Source: Chromatiales bacterium
Lineage (GTDB): Bacteria > Pseudomonadota > Gammaproteobacteria > CAMYNG01
DNA length: 11,385 nucleotides
NCBI GenBank assembly: GCA_027021685.1
Contig: JALUTW010000217.1
Coordinates: 1 to 11,385, forward strand
Reading direction: 5' to 3'
Shown: positions 1-7,215 of the stretch, piece after piece
How the letters are laid out: each line of letters starts with the position of its first letter
Numbering within the stretch: position 1 is the first letter of the stretch
Program-made: the position numbers and the translations under genes
Notes under the pieces: generated by a model
Database searches by the model: none
The model's input: only the letters and a program-made list of their open reading frames with translations
What the model was told of the DNA's origin: nothing

Positions 1-1
1 C

Positions 2-385
2 TCAGCCCAGGATCATGACGGCGTCCATCTCCACCCGCGCGCCCTTGGGCAGGGCGGCGACGCCGATGGCGGCCCGCGCCGGATAGGGCTCGCTGAAGTA
101 CCGGGCCATGACCTCGTTGACCAGGGGGAAGTCGCCCAGGTCAGTGAGAAAGACGTTGAGCTTGACCACGTCGGCCAGCGAGCCGCCGGCGGCCTCGGCC
201 ACCGCCGCCAGGTTGTCGAACACCCGCGTGATCTGCGCCTCCATGCCGCCGTCCACCAGCTCCATGGTGGAAGGGTCCAGCGGGATCTGGCCCGAGAGAT
301 AGACGGTGTCGCCCGCGCGCACCGCCTGCGAGTAGGTGCCGATGGCCTGCGGGGCCCGGTCGGTGTGAATGGTCTGGCGCGCCAT
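2..385 (-). CDS. ridA: RidA family 2-iminobutanoate/2-iminopropanoate deaminase
   Basis: This 127-residue protein covers the whole RidA/YjgF fold at its usual length. RidA is a cytosolic trimer that hydrolyses reactive enamine/imine intermediates released by PLP enzymes such as threonine dehydratase, protecting other PLP enzymes from damage. Visible family marks are an N-terminal AIGTYSQAV (Tyr18), SGQIPLDP near residues 31-38, the substrate-carboxylate arginine in YPARAAIGV (Arg104), and the terminal VEMDAV (Glu119). The ATG at 385-383 is preceded by AAGGAG with 6 nt spacing, which fixes the start. It lies 48 nt downstream of spoT on the same strand, a common gammaproteobacterial arrangement, and may be read from the spoT operon or from its own TATAAT box in the gap. 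The stop codon falls at the very left edge of the window. Confidence 0.95.
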   Translation of the reverse strand: MARQTIHTDRAPQAIGTYSQAVRAGDTVYLSGQIPLDPSTMELVDGGMEAQITRVFDNLAAVAEAAGGSLADVVKLNVFLTDLGDFPLVNEVMARYFSEPYPARAAIGVAALPKGARVEMDAVMILG

Positions 386-391
386 GCAGTG

Positions 392-397
392 CTCCTT
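392..397 (-). promoter_or_regulatory. Shine-Dalgarno of ridA
   Basis: AAGGAG on the minus strand, 6 nt upstream of the ridA ATG. This is a near-perfect ribosome binding site that decides the ridA start. Confidence 0.8.
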
Positions 398-410
398 GGC
401 TGGAAAACCG

Positions 411-435
411 GAGCGCCGATTATAGCGCGGCGCTC
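411..435 (-). promoter_or_regulatory. Perfect 8-bp inverted repeat with a TATAAT box in its loop
   Basis: The spoT-ridA gap holds an exact inverted repeat: GAGCGCCG at 411-418 and CGGCGCTC at 428-435, with a 9-nt loop. Read on the minus strand, the loop contains TATAAT (424-419), an exact -10 hexamer about 34 nt upstream of the ridA start codon. No clear -35 is seen 16-18 nt before it. The stem begins inside the spoT stop codon. After the stem the minus-strand transcript reads CGG then TTTT, so the structure could be a weak intrinsic terminator of the spoT operon, a ridA promoter with a dyad operator, or both. The sequence is clear; the role is inference. Confidence 0.45.
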
Positions 436-2590
436 AGTGCCGGGCGCGGAGGATGCGCATGACGGTGGGGTGATGGCGCAGGGCGCGGATGATGCGCGCC
501 AGGTGGCGGCGGTCGCGCACGCTCAGGGTGAGCGCCAGCGTCGTGTAGAGCCCCTCGCGCTCGTGCATCTCCACGTTCTCGATGTTGGCGTCCTGCTGGG
601 CGATGGTGGAGGCGATGGCGGCCAGGGCCCCGCGCTGGTTGGCCACCAGCAGGCGCACGTCCACCGGGAAGTCGCCCTCCACGCTCTCCTCCCAGGCCAC
701 GTCGATCCACTTCTCCGGCCGGCTGCGGTAGTTGCCCACGTTGCGGCAGTCGCGGTTGTGGACCACGATGCCGCGCCCGGCGCTGACGTAGCCGATGATG
801 GGATCGCCGGGGATGGGGCGGCAGCACTTGGCCAGGCTCACCACCGTGCCCTCGGTGCCGCGGATGGCCAGGGGCCGGGCCTGGCCGTTGCCGGCGGCGG
901 CGGCCGGCCGCTCCTCGCGCCCGCCCGACAGGGCACGGGCCACCACCAGCGGGAGCTGGTTGCCCAGGCCCACGGCCGCCAGCAGGTCGTCCAGGCGCGG
1001 GTACTTGAGTTCCTTGAGCAGCCGCTTCATCTCGCGCCGGGGCACTGCGTCCAGGCTCAGGCCGTAGGCGGCCAGGCTCTTGTCCAGCAGGCGCCGGCCC
1101 AGGGCCACCGATTCCTCGTGGCGCAGATTCTTCAAATAGTGGCGGATGTTGGTGCGTGCCTTGGCCGTGACCACGAAGTCCAGCCAGGCCGGGTTGGGCT
1201 GGGCCCCGGGCGATGTGAGCACCTCCACCGTCTGGCCGGTGTGCAGCGGCGTGCGCAGCGGCACCAGGCGGCGGTCCACCTTGGCCGCCACGCAGCGGTT
1301 GCCGATGTCGGTGTGGATGGCGTAGGCCAGGTCCACCGCGGTGGCCCCGCGCGGCAGCTCGAAGATGTCCCCCTTGGGCGTGAAGACATAGACCTCCTCG
1401 GGAAAGAGATCGATCTTGACGTTCTCCAGGAACTCCAGCGAGTTGCCGGCGTGCTGCTGCAGCTCCAGGATCCCGCGCAGCCATTCGCGCGCGCGCACGT
1501 GGGCGCGGTTGGTGCCGCCCTCGCCACTCTTGTACAGCCAGTGGGCGGCGATGCCGCGCTCGGCCACCTCGTGCATGTCGCGGGTGCGGATCTGCACCTC
1601 GGTGTAGACCCCGTAGGGGCTGAACAGCACCGTGTGCAGCGACTGGTAGCCGTTGGACTTGGGAATGGCGATGTAGTCCTTGAACCGCCCCGGCACCGGC
1701 TTGTACAGGTTGTGCACCGCGCCCAGCACCCGGTAGCACTCGTCCACCGTGGGCACGATGATGCGCACCGCGAACACGTCCATGACCTCGCTGAAGGACA
1801 GGCCCTTGCTGCGCATCTTGTTGTAGATGCCGTAGAGATGCTTCTCGCGCCCGATGACCTCGCCCTGCAGCCCCTCCTGCCGCAGGCGCTCGCGAATGGC
1901 GTTCTCGATCTTGCCCACCACCTCACGGCGGTTGCCGCGCGCCCGCCGCACCGCGTCCTTCAGCACCCGGTGGCGCATGGGATGCATGGCGGCGAAGCCC
2001 AGGTCCTCCAGCTCCAGGCGGATGTTGTTCATGCCCAGGCGCTGGGCCAGGGGGGCGTAGATCTCCAGGGTCTCGCGCGCGATGCGGCGGCGCTTGTCCG
2101 GGCGCAGCACGTCCAGGGTACGCATGTTGTGCAGGCGGTCGGCCAGCTTGATCAGGATCACGCGCAGGTCCTGGGTCATGGCCAGGACCATCTTGCGGAA
2201 GTTCTCGGCCTGGGCCTCGGCCTTGCTCTCGAACTGGATGTGGGACAGCTTGCTGACGCCGTCCACGAGCTGCGCCACTTCCTCGCCGAACTGCTCGGCG
2301 ATCTGATCGCGGGCGGTGGGGGTGTCCTCGATGACGTCGTGCAGGATCGCCGCCATCAGGCTCTCGTGGTCCATGTGCATCTCGGCCAGGATGCGGGCCA
2401 CGGCGATGGGATGGTAGATGTAGGGCTCGCCGCTGGCGCGGTGCTGGCCCTCGTGGGCCTCGGCCCCGAACAGGTAGGCCCGGTAGACCTCGGCCACCTG
2501 GGCCGGCTCGAGGTACTCCTCGAGCATGGCACACAGGTCGCTGATGAGAAAGACGGAACCCGCCGGCTCGCGCTCGCGGGCGGTGGCCAT
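434..2590 (-). CDS. spoT: Bifunctional (p)ppGpp synthetase/hydrolase SpoT
   Basis: This 718-residue long RSH enzyme makes and degrades the alarmone (p)ppGpp in the cytosol. Domains in order are: an HD hydrolase with intact metal/catalytic HDVIEDT at 84-90; a synthetase domain around 230-355 with GRFKDYIAIP at 301-310 and NGYQSLHT at 313-320; a TGS domain around 394-460; a Cys-rich module with AKCCRPIPGD at 587-596; and a C-terminal ACT domain around 643-718. The RFKD form of the synthetase motif is the Rel/SpoT type, whereas RelA carries an acidic ExDD. Together with the intact HD site this supports SpoT rather than RelA. The ATG at 2590-2588 (MATAREREP) is chosen because it follows the rpoZ stop by 10 nt and has GAGG 6 nt upstream; the open frame extends further upstream only into rpoZ. 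It is co-directional with rpoZ and gmk, the classic order. Confidence 0.97.
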   Translation of the reverse strand: MATAREREPAGSVFLISDLCAMLEEYLEPAQVAEVYRAYLFGAEAHEGQHRASGEPYIYHPIAVARILAEMHMDHESLMAAILHDVIEDTPTARDQIAEQFGEEVAQLVDGVSKLSHIQFESKAEAQAENFRKMVLAMTQDLRVILIKLADRLHNMRTLDVLRPDKRRRIARETLEIYAPLAQRLGMNNIRLELEDLGFAAMHPMRHRVLKDAVRRARGNRREVVGKIENAIRERLRQEGLQGEVIGREKHLYGIYNKMRSKGLSFSEVMDVFAVRIIVPTVDECYRVLGAVHNLYKPVPGRFKDYIAIPKSNGYQSLHTVLFSPYGVYTEVQIRTRDMHEVAERGIAAHWLYKSGEGGTNRAHVRAREWLRGILELQQHAGNSLEFLENVKIDLFPEEVYVFTPKGDIFELPRGATAVDLAYAIHTDIGNRCVAAKVDRRLVPLRTPLHTGQTVEVLTSPGAQPNPAWLDFVVTAKARTNIRHYLKNLRHEESVALGRRLLDKSLAAYGLSLDAVPRREMKRLLKELKYPRLDDLLAAVGLGNQLPLVVARALSGGREERPAAAAGNGQARPLAIRGTEGTVVSLAKCCRPIPGDPIIGYVSAGRGIVVHNRDCRNVGNYRSRPEKWIDVAWEESVEGDFPVDVRLLVANQRGALAAIASTIAQQDANIENVEMHEREGLYTTLALTLSVRDRRHLARIIRALRHHPTVMRILRARH

Positions 2591-2600
2591 GAGAGGCCTC

Positions 2601-2984
2601 TCAGTCTTCCTGCGCCTCGTCGGCCTCCTCGCCGGTGGGGGGCGGTCCCTGCTCGTCGCCGGCCGCGGCCTCGGCGGCGGCACCGGCCTCGCCGGCGGCC
2701 AGGAACATGCCGCGGATCTCGGCGTCCAACGCGTCTTCCATGGCCTCGGCCTCGGCGGCCGCGGCGGCGGCAGCCTGCTCCTGTTCCATCTGCTGCAGGA
2801 CCTCGTCGGTGATCACGCCCTCGGCGATCTCGCGCAGGGCCACCACGGTGGGCTTGTCGTTCTCCCACTCCACCAGGGGCGCGGCGCCCTCCGAGAGCTG
2901 GCGCGCGCGCTTGGCCGCGGTGAGCACCAGCTTGAAGCGGTTGTCCACGTTCTCCAGGCAGTCTTCGACGGTGATGCGTGCCAT
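2601..2984 (-). CDS. rpoZ: DNA-directed RNA polymerase subunit omega
   Basis: Omega wraps the C-terminal tail of the beta-prime subunit, helps RNA polymerase assembly and forms part of a ppGpp binding site on the enzyme in proteobacteria. Residues 1-60 closely follow E. coli omega, with [24 protein letters not shown] (15-28), the [13 protein letters not shown] block (41-53) and EGVITDE. The protein is 127 residues against about 91 in E. coli. The extra length is a low-complexity tail from about residue 67 to 127, rich in Ala, Glu and Gln and ending in acidic residues. The ATG at 2984-2982 is the canonical MAR start, with GGAG 10 nt upstream. It lies 71 nt downstream of gmk and 10 nt upstream of spoT, so it should be cotranscribed with both. 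Confidence 0.95.
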   Translation of the reverse strand: MARITVEDCLENVDNRFKLVLTAAKRARQLSEGAAPLVEWENDKPTVVALREIAEGVITDEVLQQMEQEQAAAAAAAEAEAMEDALDAEIRGMFLAAGEAGAAAEAAAGDEQGPPPTGEEADEAQED

Positions 2985-3009
2985 GTCTCGATCACTCCGG
3001 GGGCTGGCC

Positions 3010-3030
3010 GGACGCCCGGGCGGGGCGCCC
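3010..3030 (-). other. GC-rich hairpin in the gmk-rpoZ gap
   Basis: On the minus-strand transcript GGGCGCCC (3030-3023) and GGGCGUCC (3017-3010) can form an 8-bp stem with one G-U pair around a 5-nt loop. No U-run follows, so it is not a standard intrinsic terminator. It could protect mRNA ends, cause a pause, or be chance in GC-rich DNA. Confidence 0.35.
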
Positions 3031-3055
3031 GATGGTCATTCGCGAACCGGCAATT

Positions 3056-4021
<966 letters not shown>

Positions 4022-4025
<4 letters not shown>

Positions 4026-4243
4026 CGGTCACGGAGTTCGGCAAGCACCTGTTCCAGCTCCACCCAGCCCATTTCGCCGGTGTCCAGCGCGGCCAGCCGC
4101 CGCCGGCACTCCTCCAGCCAGGCCGCATCGATGGCCTGATCGGGCTCGTCCAGGCTGGCCAGCAGCTCGTCCACCAGCCGCGCGCGGTCGGCCGCGGGCA
4201 GCCTGCGTGCCAGACGGGCGATTTGATCGGATACGGCGGACAC
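4022..4243 (-). CDS. Addiction module antitoxin (PF09720-like)
   Basis: This 73-residue protein is the upstream partner of the RelE/ParE-like toxin. It matches the short 'addiction module component' antitoxin pattern: an N-terminal helix IARLARRLPAADRARLVDEL, then LLASLDEP, then AWLEECRRRLAALDTGEMGW (41-60), and a final VELEQVLAELR that resembles the toxin-binding C-terminal helix of the family. It would neutralise the toxin by direct binding and may take part in autoregulation. The GTG start at 4243-4241 is chosen because GGAGGAG lies 5 nt upstream. The open frame continues far upstream only as an antisense shadow of other genes. The stop overlaps the toxin ATG by 4 nt. No recognisable ribbon-helix-helix DNA-binding domain is visible, as is usual for this small family. 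Confidence 0.85.
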
Positions 4244-4248
4244 GGCAG

Positions 4249-4255
4249 CTCCTCC
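4249..4255 (-). promoter_or_regulatory. Shine-Dalgarno of the antitoxin gene
   Basis: GGAGGAG on the minus strand, 5 nt upstream of the GTG at 4243. This strong site identifies the start of the 73-residue antitoxin, for which no ATG is available. Confidence 0.75.
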
Positions 4256-4265
4256 CGCACAACGG

Positions 4266-4284
4266 CTCCCGGTCAGGGAGTATA
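4266..4284 (-). promoter_or_regulatory. Candidate promoter and operator dyad of the toxin-antitoxin pair
   Basis: In the 44-nt yicC-antitoxin gap the minus strand carries TATACT (4284-4279), a one-mismatch -10 hexamer. It is followed by and partly overlaps the inverted repeat CTCCC-tgacc-GGGAG (4280-4266). A -10 box touching a dyad, 23 nt before the antitoxin GTG, is the usual form of an autoregulated toxin-antitoxin promoter. The -35 region, inside yicC, is poor. If active it would also supply gmk-rpoZ-spoT transcripts. The role is inference. Confidence 0.4.
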
Positions 4285-4287
4285 CCG

Positions 4288-5151
4288 TCACTCGATGTTC
4301 TGCACCTGCTCGCGGATCTGCTCCAGCAGCACCTTGAGTTCCACCGCGGCCTGGCTCACCTCGGCATCGATGGACTTGGAGCCCAGGGTGTTGGCCTCGC
4401 GGTTGAGTTCCTGCACCAGGAAGTCCAGGCGCCGGCCGGCGCTGCCGCCCCTGGCCAGGGTGCGCCGCACCTCGGCCAGATGCACGCCGAGGCGATCCAG
4501 TTCCTCGTCCACGTCGGCCTTCTGCGCGGTCAGCGCCAGCTCCTGCTCCAGCCGGCCGGGGTCGGCCTCCACCCCCAGCTCCCGCACCCGCTGGGCCAGC
4601 TTCTCGCGCCAGGCGGCCAGCACCTGCGGCAGGCGCTCGCGCACCTTGGCCACCACCTGCTCGATGGCCTGGCAGCGGGCCTCGATGACCTCGGCCAGCT
4701 TGGCCCCCTCCCGCTCGCGCATGGCCACCAGCTCGTCCAGGGCCTCGTCCAGCAGGGTCAGGGCCTCGTCCCGGAGCACCTCGTGGTCCAGCCGGGGCGG
4801 CTTGAGCACCCCGGGCCAGCGCAGCACGTCCATGGAGTTCACCGGCGCTGGGTTGTAGAGCAGCAGGTCCACCTCGCGGCTGGCCTTGGCGATGCGCTGG
4901 GCCAGATCCTTGTCCACCTCCAGCCCGGCGGCGCCGGCGGCGGGCTGGAAACGCACGGTCAGGTCCACCTTGCCCCGGGCCAGGCGCGCGCCCAGGCGCT
5001 CGCGCAGGGCGGGTTCGGCCGCACGCAGCTCCTCGGGCAGGCGCAGGGACAGGTCCAGGAAGCGGTGGTTGACGCTGCGCAGCTCCAGCACCAGCTCCCC
5101 CCAGGGGGCGCTGACCTCCCGGCGGGAGAAGGCGGTCATGCTCCGGATCAT
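4288..5151 (-). CDS. yicC: YicC family endoribonuclease
   Basis: This 287-residue protein has the same length as E. coli YicC and is highly similar along its length. The N-terminal YicC domain begins MIRSMTAFSRRE and includes ELRSVNHRFLD (23-33), RLPEELR and ARGKVDL, and the RWPGVL block follows at 111-116. The C-terminal DUF1732-type domain ends in GRRLDFLVQELNREANTLGSK and a final EQIREQVQNIE. E. coli YicC has been reported as an RNase that promotes decay of the small RNA RyhB; the substrate here is unknown. The ATG at 5151-5149 is chosen by match to the MIRSMTA start and by AGGA 9 nt upstream; the open frame runs further back without homology. In many bacteria yicC directly precedes gmk, but here a toxin-antitoxin pair separates them. 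It is transcribed divergently from the kinase gene. Confidence 0.95.
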   Translation of the reverse strand: MIRSMTAFSRREVSAPWGELVLELRSVNHRFLDLSLRLPEELRAAEPALRERLGARLARGKVDLTVRFQPAAGAAGLEVDKDLAQRIAKASREVDLLLYNPAPVNSMDVLRWPGVLKPPRLDHEVLRDEALTLLDEALDELVAMREREGAKLAEVIEARCQAIEQVVAKVRERLPQVLAAWREKLAQRVRELGVEADPGRLEQELALTAQKADVDEELDRLGVHLAEVRRTLARGGSAGRRLDFLVQELNREANTLGSKSIDAEVSQAAVELKVLLEQIREQVQNIE

Positions 5152-5323
5152 GGGCCGATGTCCTAAAGTTGGGCGACCGGGCGGCCGACTCACCCCGAAA
5201 GGTGCCGTCTGGATCACGCTGGGCCGTGGCGCCCAATGATACCCTGAACCGGCGTCGAAACCACGGCCGGCGGCGGCGCTGTGGTAATCTTGGCCCCACC
5301 TCCGCATGGTGCGACGGCCGCCC
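5152..5323. promoter_or_regulatory. Divergent promoter region between yicC and the kinase gene
   Basis: These 172 bp separate two divergent units and are the largest non-coding stretch in the window. For yicC, the minus strand has TATCAT (5241-5236) about 85 nt before the start codon, with only a weak -35 (TGGTTT, 16 nt away). For the kinase, the plus strand has TGGTAATCT (5282-5290), an extended -10 form without a good -35. It would start RNA about 10 nt before the first in-frame ATG at 5306, leaving almost no leader. A 5-bp inverted repeat TGGGC/GCCCA lies at 5220-5235. No strong Shine-Dalgarno precedes either kinase ATG. All promoter calls here are tentative. Confidence 0.35.
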
Positions 5324-6262
5324 ATGGCAACCAGTCCCTTGAAGACCGCACAGACCCAACTCCCCCCCGGCACCCGGCTGGAACACTACGTCATCGAGGA
5401 GGTCATCGGTGGCGGCGGCTTCAGCATCGTCTACCGCGCCCGCGACGAGCGGACCCGGGCGGCGGTGGTGATCAAGGAATACATGCCGGCCCGGCTCGCG
5501 GTGCGCGGGCCCAACCACTTCGTGGCGGCGGTGGACGAGGGCAGCGTGGAGCGCTTTGCCCAGGGCAAGCGGCTGTTCTTCCAGGAGGCCAGCACCCTGG
5601 CCACGCTCAAGCATCCCAACATCGTCAACGTGACCAACTTCTTCCGCGCCAACGGCACGGTGTACATGGTCATGGAGTACGAGGAGGGGGTGAACCTGCA
5701 TGCTTATATAAAGAAGCACAAGCGCAACCTCAGCGAGACCTTCCTGCGCACCGTGTTCCTGCCCCTGCTGGACGGCCTGCGCACCATCCATTCCCAGGGG
5801 CTCCTGCACCTGGACATCAAGCCGGGCAACATCCACCTGCGCCCCGGCGGCAATCCGCTGCTGCTGGACTTCGGTGCGGTGCACGAGATGATGGCCACGC
5901 GCCAGTACCAGTCGAGCCAGGTGGTGACCCCCGGCTACTCGCCCATCGAGCAGCTCGATCCCGGCGGCTACGTGGGCCCGTGGACCGACATCTACGCCGT
6001 GGGCGCCACCATGCGCACCTGCATCGACGGCAAGACCCCGCCCTCGTCGGTGGACCGGCGCGAGCGCGACACCCTGCGCCCGGCGGCGCAGGCCTTCCGC
6101 AAGCGCTACTCGCACGAGCTGCTGGAGGCCATCGACTGGGCCATGGAGGTGGATCCCCTGCTGCGGCCGCAGCGGGTGGAGGCGCTCATCGAGGCCCTGG
6201 AGCGCCAGCCGTCCGAGCCGGCCGACCTGCAGCGCACCGGGGGCTGGTTCCGGAGGGTGTGA
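5324..6262 (+). CDS. Cytosolic Hanks-type Ser/Thr protein kinase
   Basis: This 312-residue protein is a bare eukaryotic-like kinase domain with no membrane segment and no sensor domain. Visible elements are the Gly-rich loop IGGGGFSIVYRA (29-39), the ATP lysine in VVIKEYMP (Lys51), the helix-C glutamate in FFQEAS (Glu88), the hinge MEYEEGVNL, the catalytic loop HLDIKPGN (163-169), the metal-binding DFG (182-184), GYSPIEQ in place of the APE motif (204-210) and WTDIYAVGAT (220-229). HLD replaces HRD, so it is a non-RD kinase and may not need activation-loop phosphorylation. All core catalytic residues are present. The chosen ATG starts MATSPLK; an in-frame ATG at 5306 adds six residues, and neither has a clear ribosome site. 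The PP2C gene follows after 3 nt, so the two should work as an opposing pair. Substrates are unknown; the downstream FHA protein is the obvious reader. Confidence 0.92.
   Translation: MATSPLKTAQTQLPPGTRLEHYVIEEVIGGGGFSIVYRARDERTRAAVVIKEYMPARLAVRGPNHFVAAVDEGSVERFAQGKRLFFQEASTLATLKHPNIVNVTNFFRANGTVYMVMEYEEGVNLHAYIKKHKRNLSETFLRTVFLPLLDGLRTIHSQGLLHLDIKPGNIHLRPGGNPLLLDFGAVHEMMATRQYQSSQVVTPGYSPIEQLDPGGYVGPWTDIYAVGATMRTCIDGKTPPSSVDRRERDTLRPAAQAFRKRYSHELLEAIDWAMEVDPLLRPQRVEALIEALERQPSEPADLQRTGGWFRRV
6252..6256 (+). promoter_or_regulatory. Shine-Dalgarno of the PP2C gene
   Basis: GGAGG in the last codons of the kinase gene, 9 nt upstream of the phosphatase ATG at 6266. It supports that start and coupled expression of the two genes. 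Confidence 0.7.
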
Positions 6263-6265
6263 GGC

Positions 6266-7171
6266 ATGGCCACCGTCAGCCTGGAATACGAGCTCTCCCG
6301 CACCAGCCGCCTGGGCAACCGCGAGGTGAACCAGGACCGGCTGGCGGTGCTGGAGCGCGACGGCATCCTGCTGCTGGTGCTGGGCGACGGCCTGGGCGGC
6401 AAGGAAGGCGGCGAGCTGGCCGCCGAGACCCTGGTGAAGATCGCCAGCGAGCGCTTCGAGCACGCGGCGCTGCCGGTGTCCAACCCGGAACAGTTCCTGT
6501 TCGTCACCCTCAAGCTGGCCCATGCCGCGGTGGTCAAGCTGGGCCTGCGTTCCGACCCGCCCATCCACCCCGCCACCACGGCGGTGCTTTGCCTGGTGCA
6601 GAACGGCACCGCCTGGTGGGCCCATGCCGGCGACAGCCGCTTCTATCTCTTCCGCAACGGCCTGTCGCTGTACCGCACCAGCGACCACTCCTACGTGGAG
6701 GAGCTGTATCAGCAGGGCCAGCTCTCGCTGGAGAACCGCCAGGACCACCCCATGCGCAGCTATCTCACCCAGTGCATCGGCCAGACCAAGAAGGAGCCGG
6801 AGCTGACGGTGAGCACCGGTGTGAAGCTGCAGGAGGACGACGTGCTGCTGCTGTGCTCCGATGGCCTGTGGGAGCCGCTGGACGATGCCCAGCTGGGTGC
6901 GGTGCTGTCGGAGCGGCCGCTGAAGGACTCGCTGGACAAGCTGGCCGAGCGCGCGGAGCAGAACGCCTACCCCTACAGTGACAACGTCTCCGCCATCGCC
7001 CTGCGGGTGGTGCGCCTGCGCAGCCGCGGCGAGCCGGCACCGGCGGCCAAGGCCCCGCCGCGCCCGCGGCCCGCCGACAGCCTGGACCGCGCCATCGACG
7101 AGATCGAGCGCGCCCTGGACGAGTACGGCCACGAGATGGACGAGGCCGGCGGCTCGGGCCCGGGCCGGTGA
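6266..7171 (+). CDS. PP2C-family Ser/Thr protein phosphatase
   Basis: This 301-residue metal-dependent phosphatase removes phosphate from Ser/Thr residues, presumably reversing the upstream kinase. PP2C motifs appear in order: GNREVNQDR (17-25), the metal-site [12 protein letters not shown] (39-50), ATTAV (103-107), [10 protein letters not shown] (120-129), CSDGLW (197-202) with Asp199, and SDNVSAIAL (238-246) with Asp239. The Asp residues that coordinate the two core metal ions are therefore intact. Beyond the catalytic domain, residues 251-301 form a Pro/Ala-rich linker and an acidic predicted helix ([20 protein letters not shown], 274-293) not needed for the PP2C fold. It may serve binding or localisation. 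No membrane segment is seen. The ATG is set by GGAGG 9 nt upstream and a 3-nt gap from the kinase. In other bacteria PP2C enzymes beside such kinases act on the kinase itself and on its targets. Confidence 0.94.
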   Translation: MATVSLEYELSRTSRLGNREVNQDRLAVLERDGILLLVLGDGLGGKEGGELAAETLVKIASERFEHAALPVSNPEQFLFVTLKLAHAAVVKLGLRSDPPIHPATTAVLCLVQNGTAWWAHAGDSRFYLFRNGLSLYRTSDHSYVEELYQQGQLSLENRQDHPMRSYLTQCIGQTKKEPELTVSTGVKLQEDDVLLLCSDGLWEPLDDAQLGAVLSERPLKDSLDKLAERAEQNAYPYSDNVSAIALRVVRLRSRGEPAPAAKAPPRPRPADSLDRAIDEIERALDEYGHEMDEAGGSGPGR

Positions 7172-7177
7172 TATAAT
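7169..7177 (+). promoter_or_regulatory. Extended -10 promoter element upstream of rph
   Basis: TGATATAAT is an exact extended -10 (TGn plus TATAAT) and overlaps the PP2C stop codon. It should start RNA near 7184, about 32 nt before the rph ATG, leaving room for AAGGA at 7203-7207. No -35 consensus is present, as expected for the extended class. In this G+C-rich setting an exact match is unlikely to be chance, so rph and the genes after it probably have a sigma-70 promoter separate from that of the kinase-phosphatase pair. Confidence 0.65.
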
Positions 7178-7215
7178 CGCTCGCCTGCCATTCACCCGGA
7201 ACAAGGATCGAATCC

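Noticed and set aside
434..2590. Annotation as RelA instead of SpoT
   Set aside because: The HD hydrolase motif is intact and the synthetase motif is RFKD, not the ExDD of RelA. The rpoZ neighbour also fits SpoT.
365..2812. A very long plus-strand open frame (815 codons) opposite ridA, spoT and part of rpoZ
   Set aside because: Its product is low-complexity and rich in His, Gln, Val and Ala, a typical antisense shadow of G+C-rich genes. The minus strand carries unmistakable SpoT and omega.
5281..6981. A 566-codon plus-strand frame across the kinase and phosphatase
   Set aside because: It is an out-of-frame, Pro/Gly/Arg-rich translation. The kinase and PP2C motifs are all in other frames.
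4244..7204. A minus-strand open frame of over 1000 codons that continues upstream of the antitoxin, opposite the kinase and phosphatase
   Set aside because: Only its last 73 codons match a protein family (the antitoxin), and a strong ribosome site marks that start. The rest is a shadow of yicC, kinase and PP2C in other frames.
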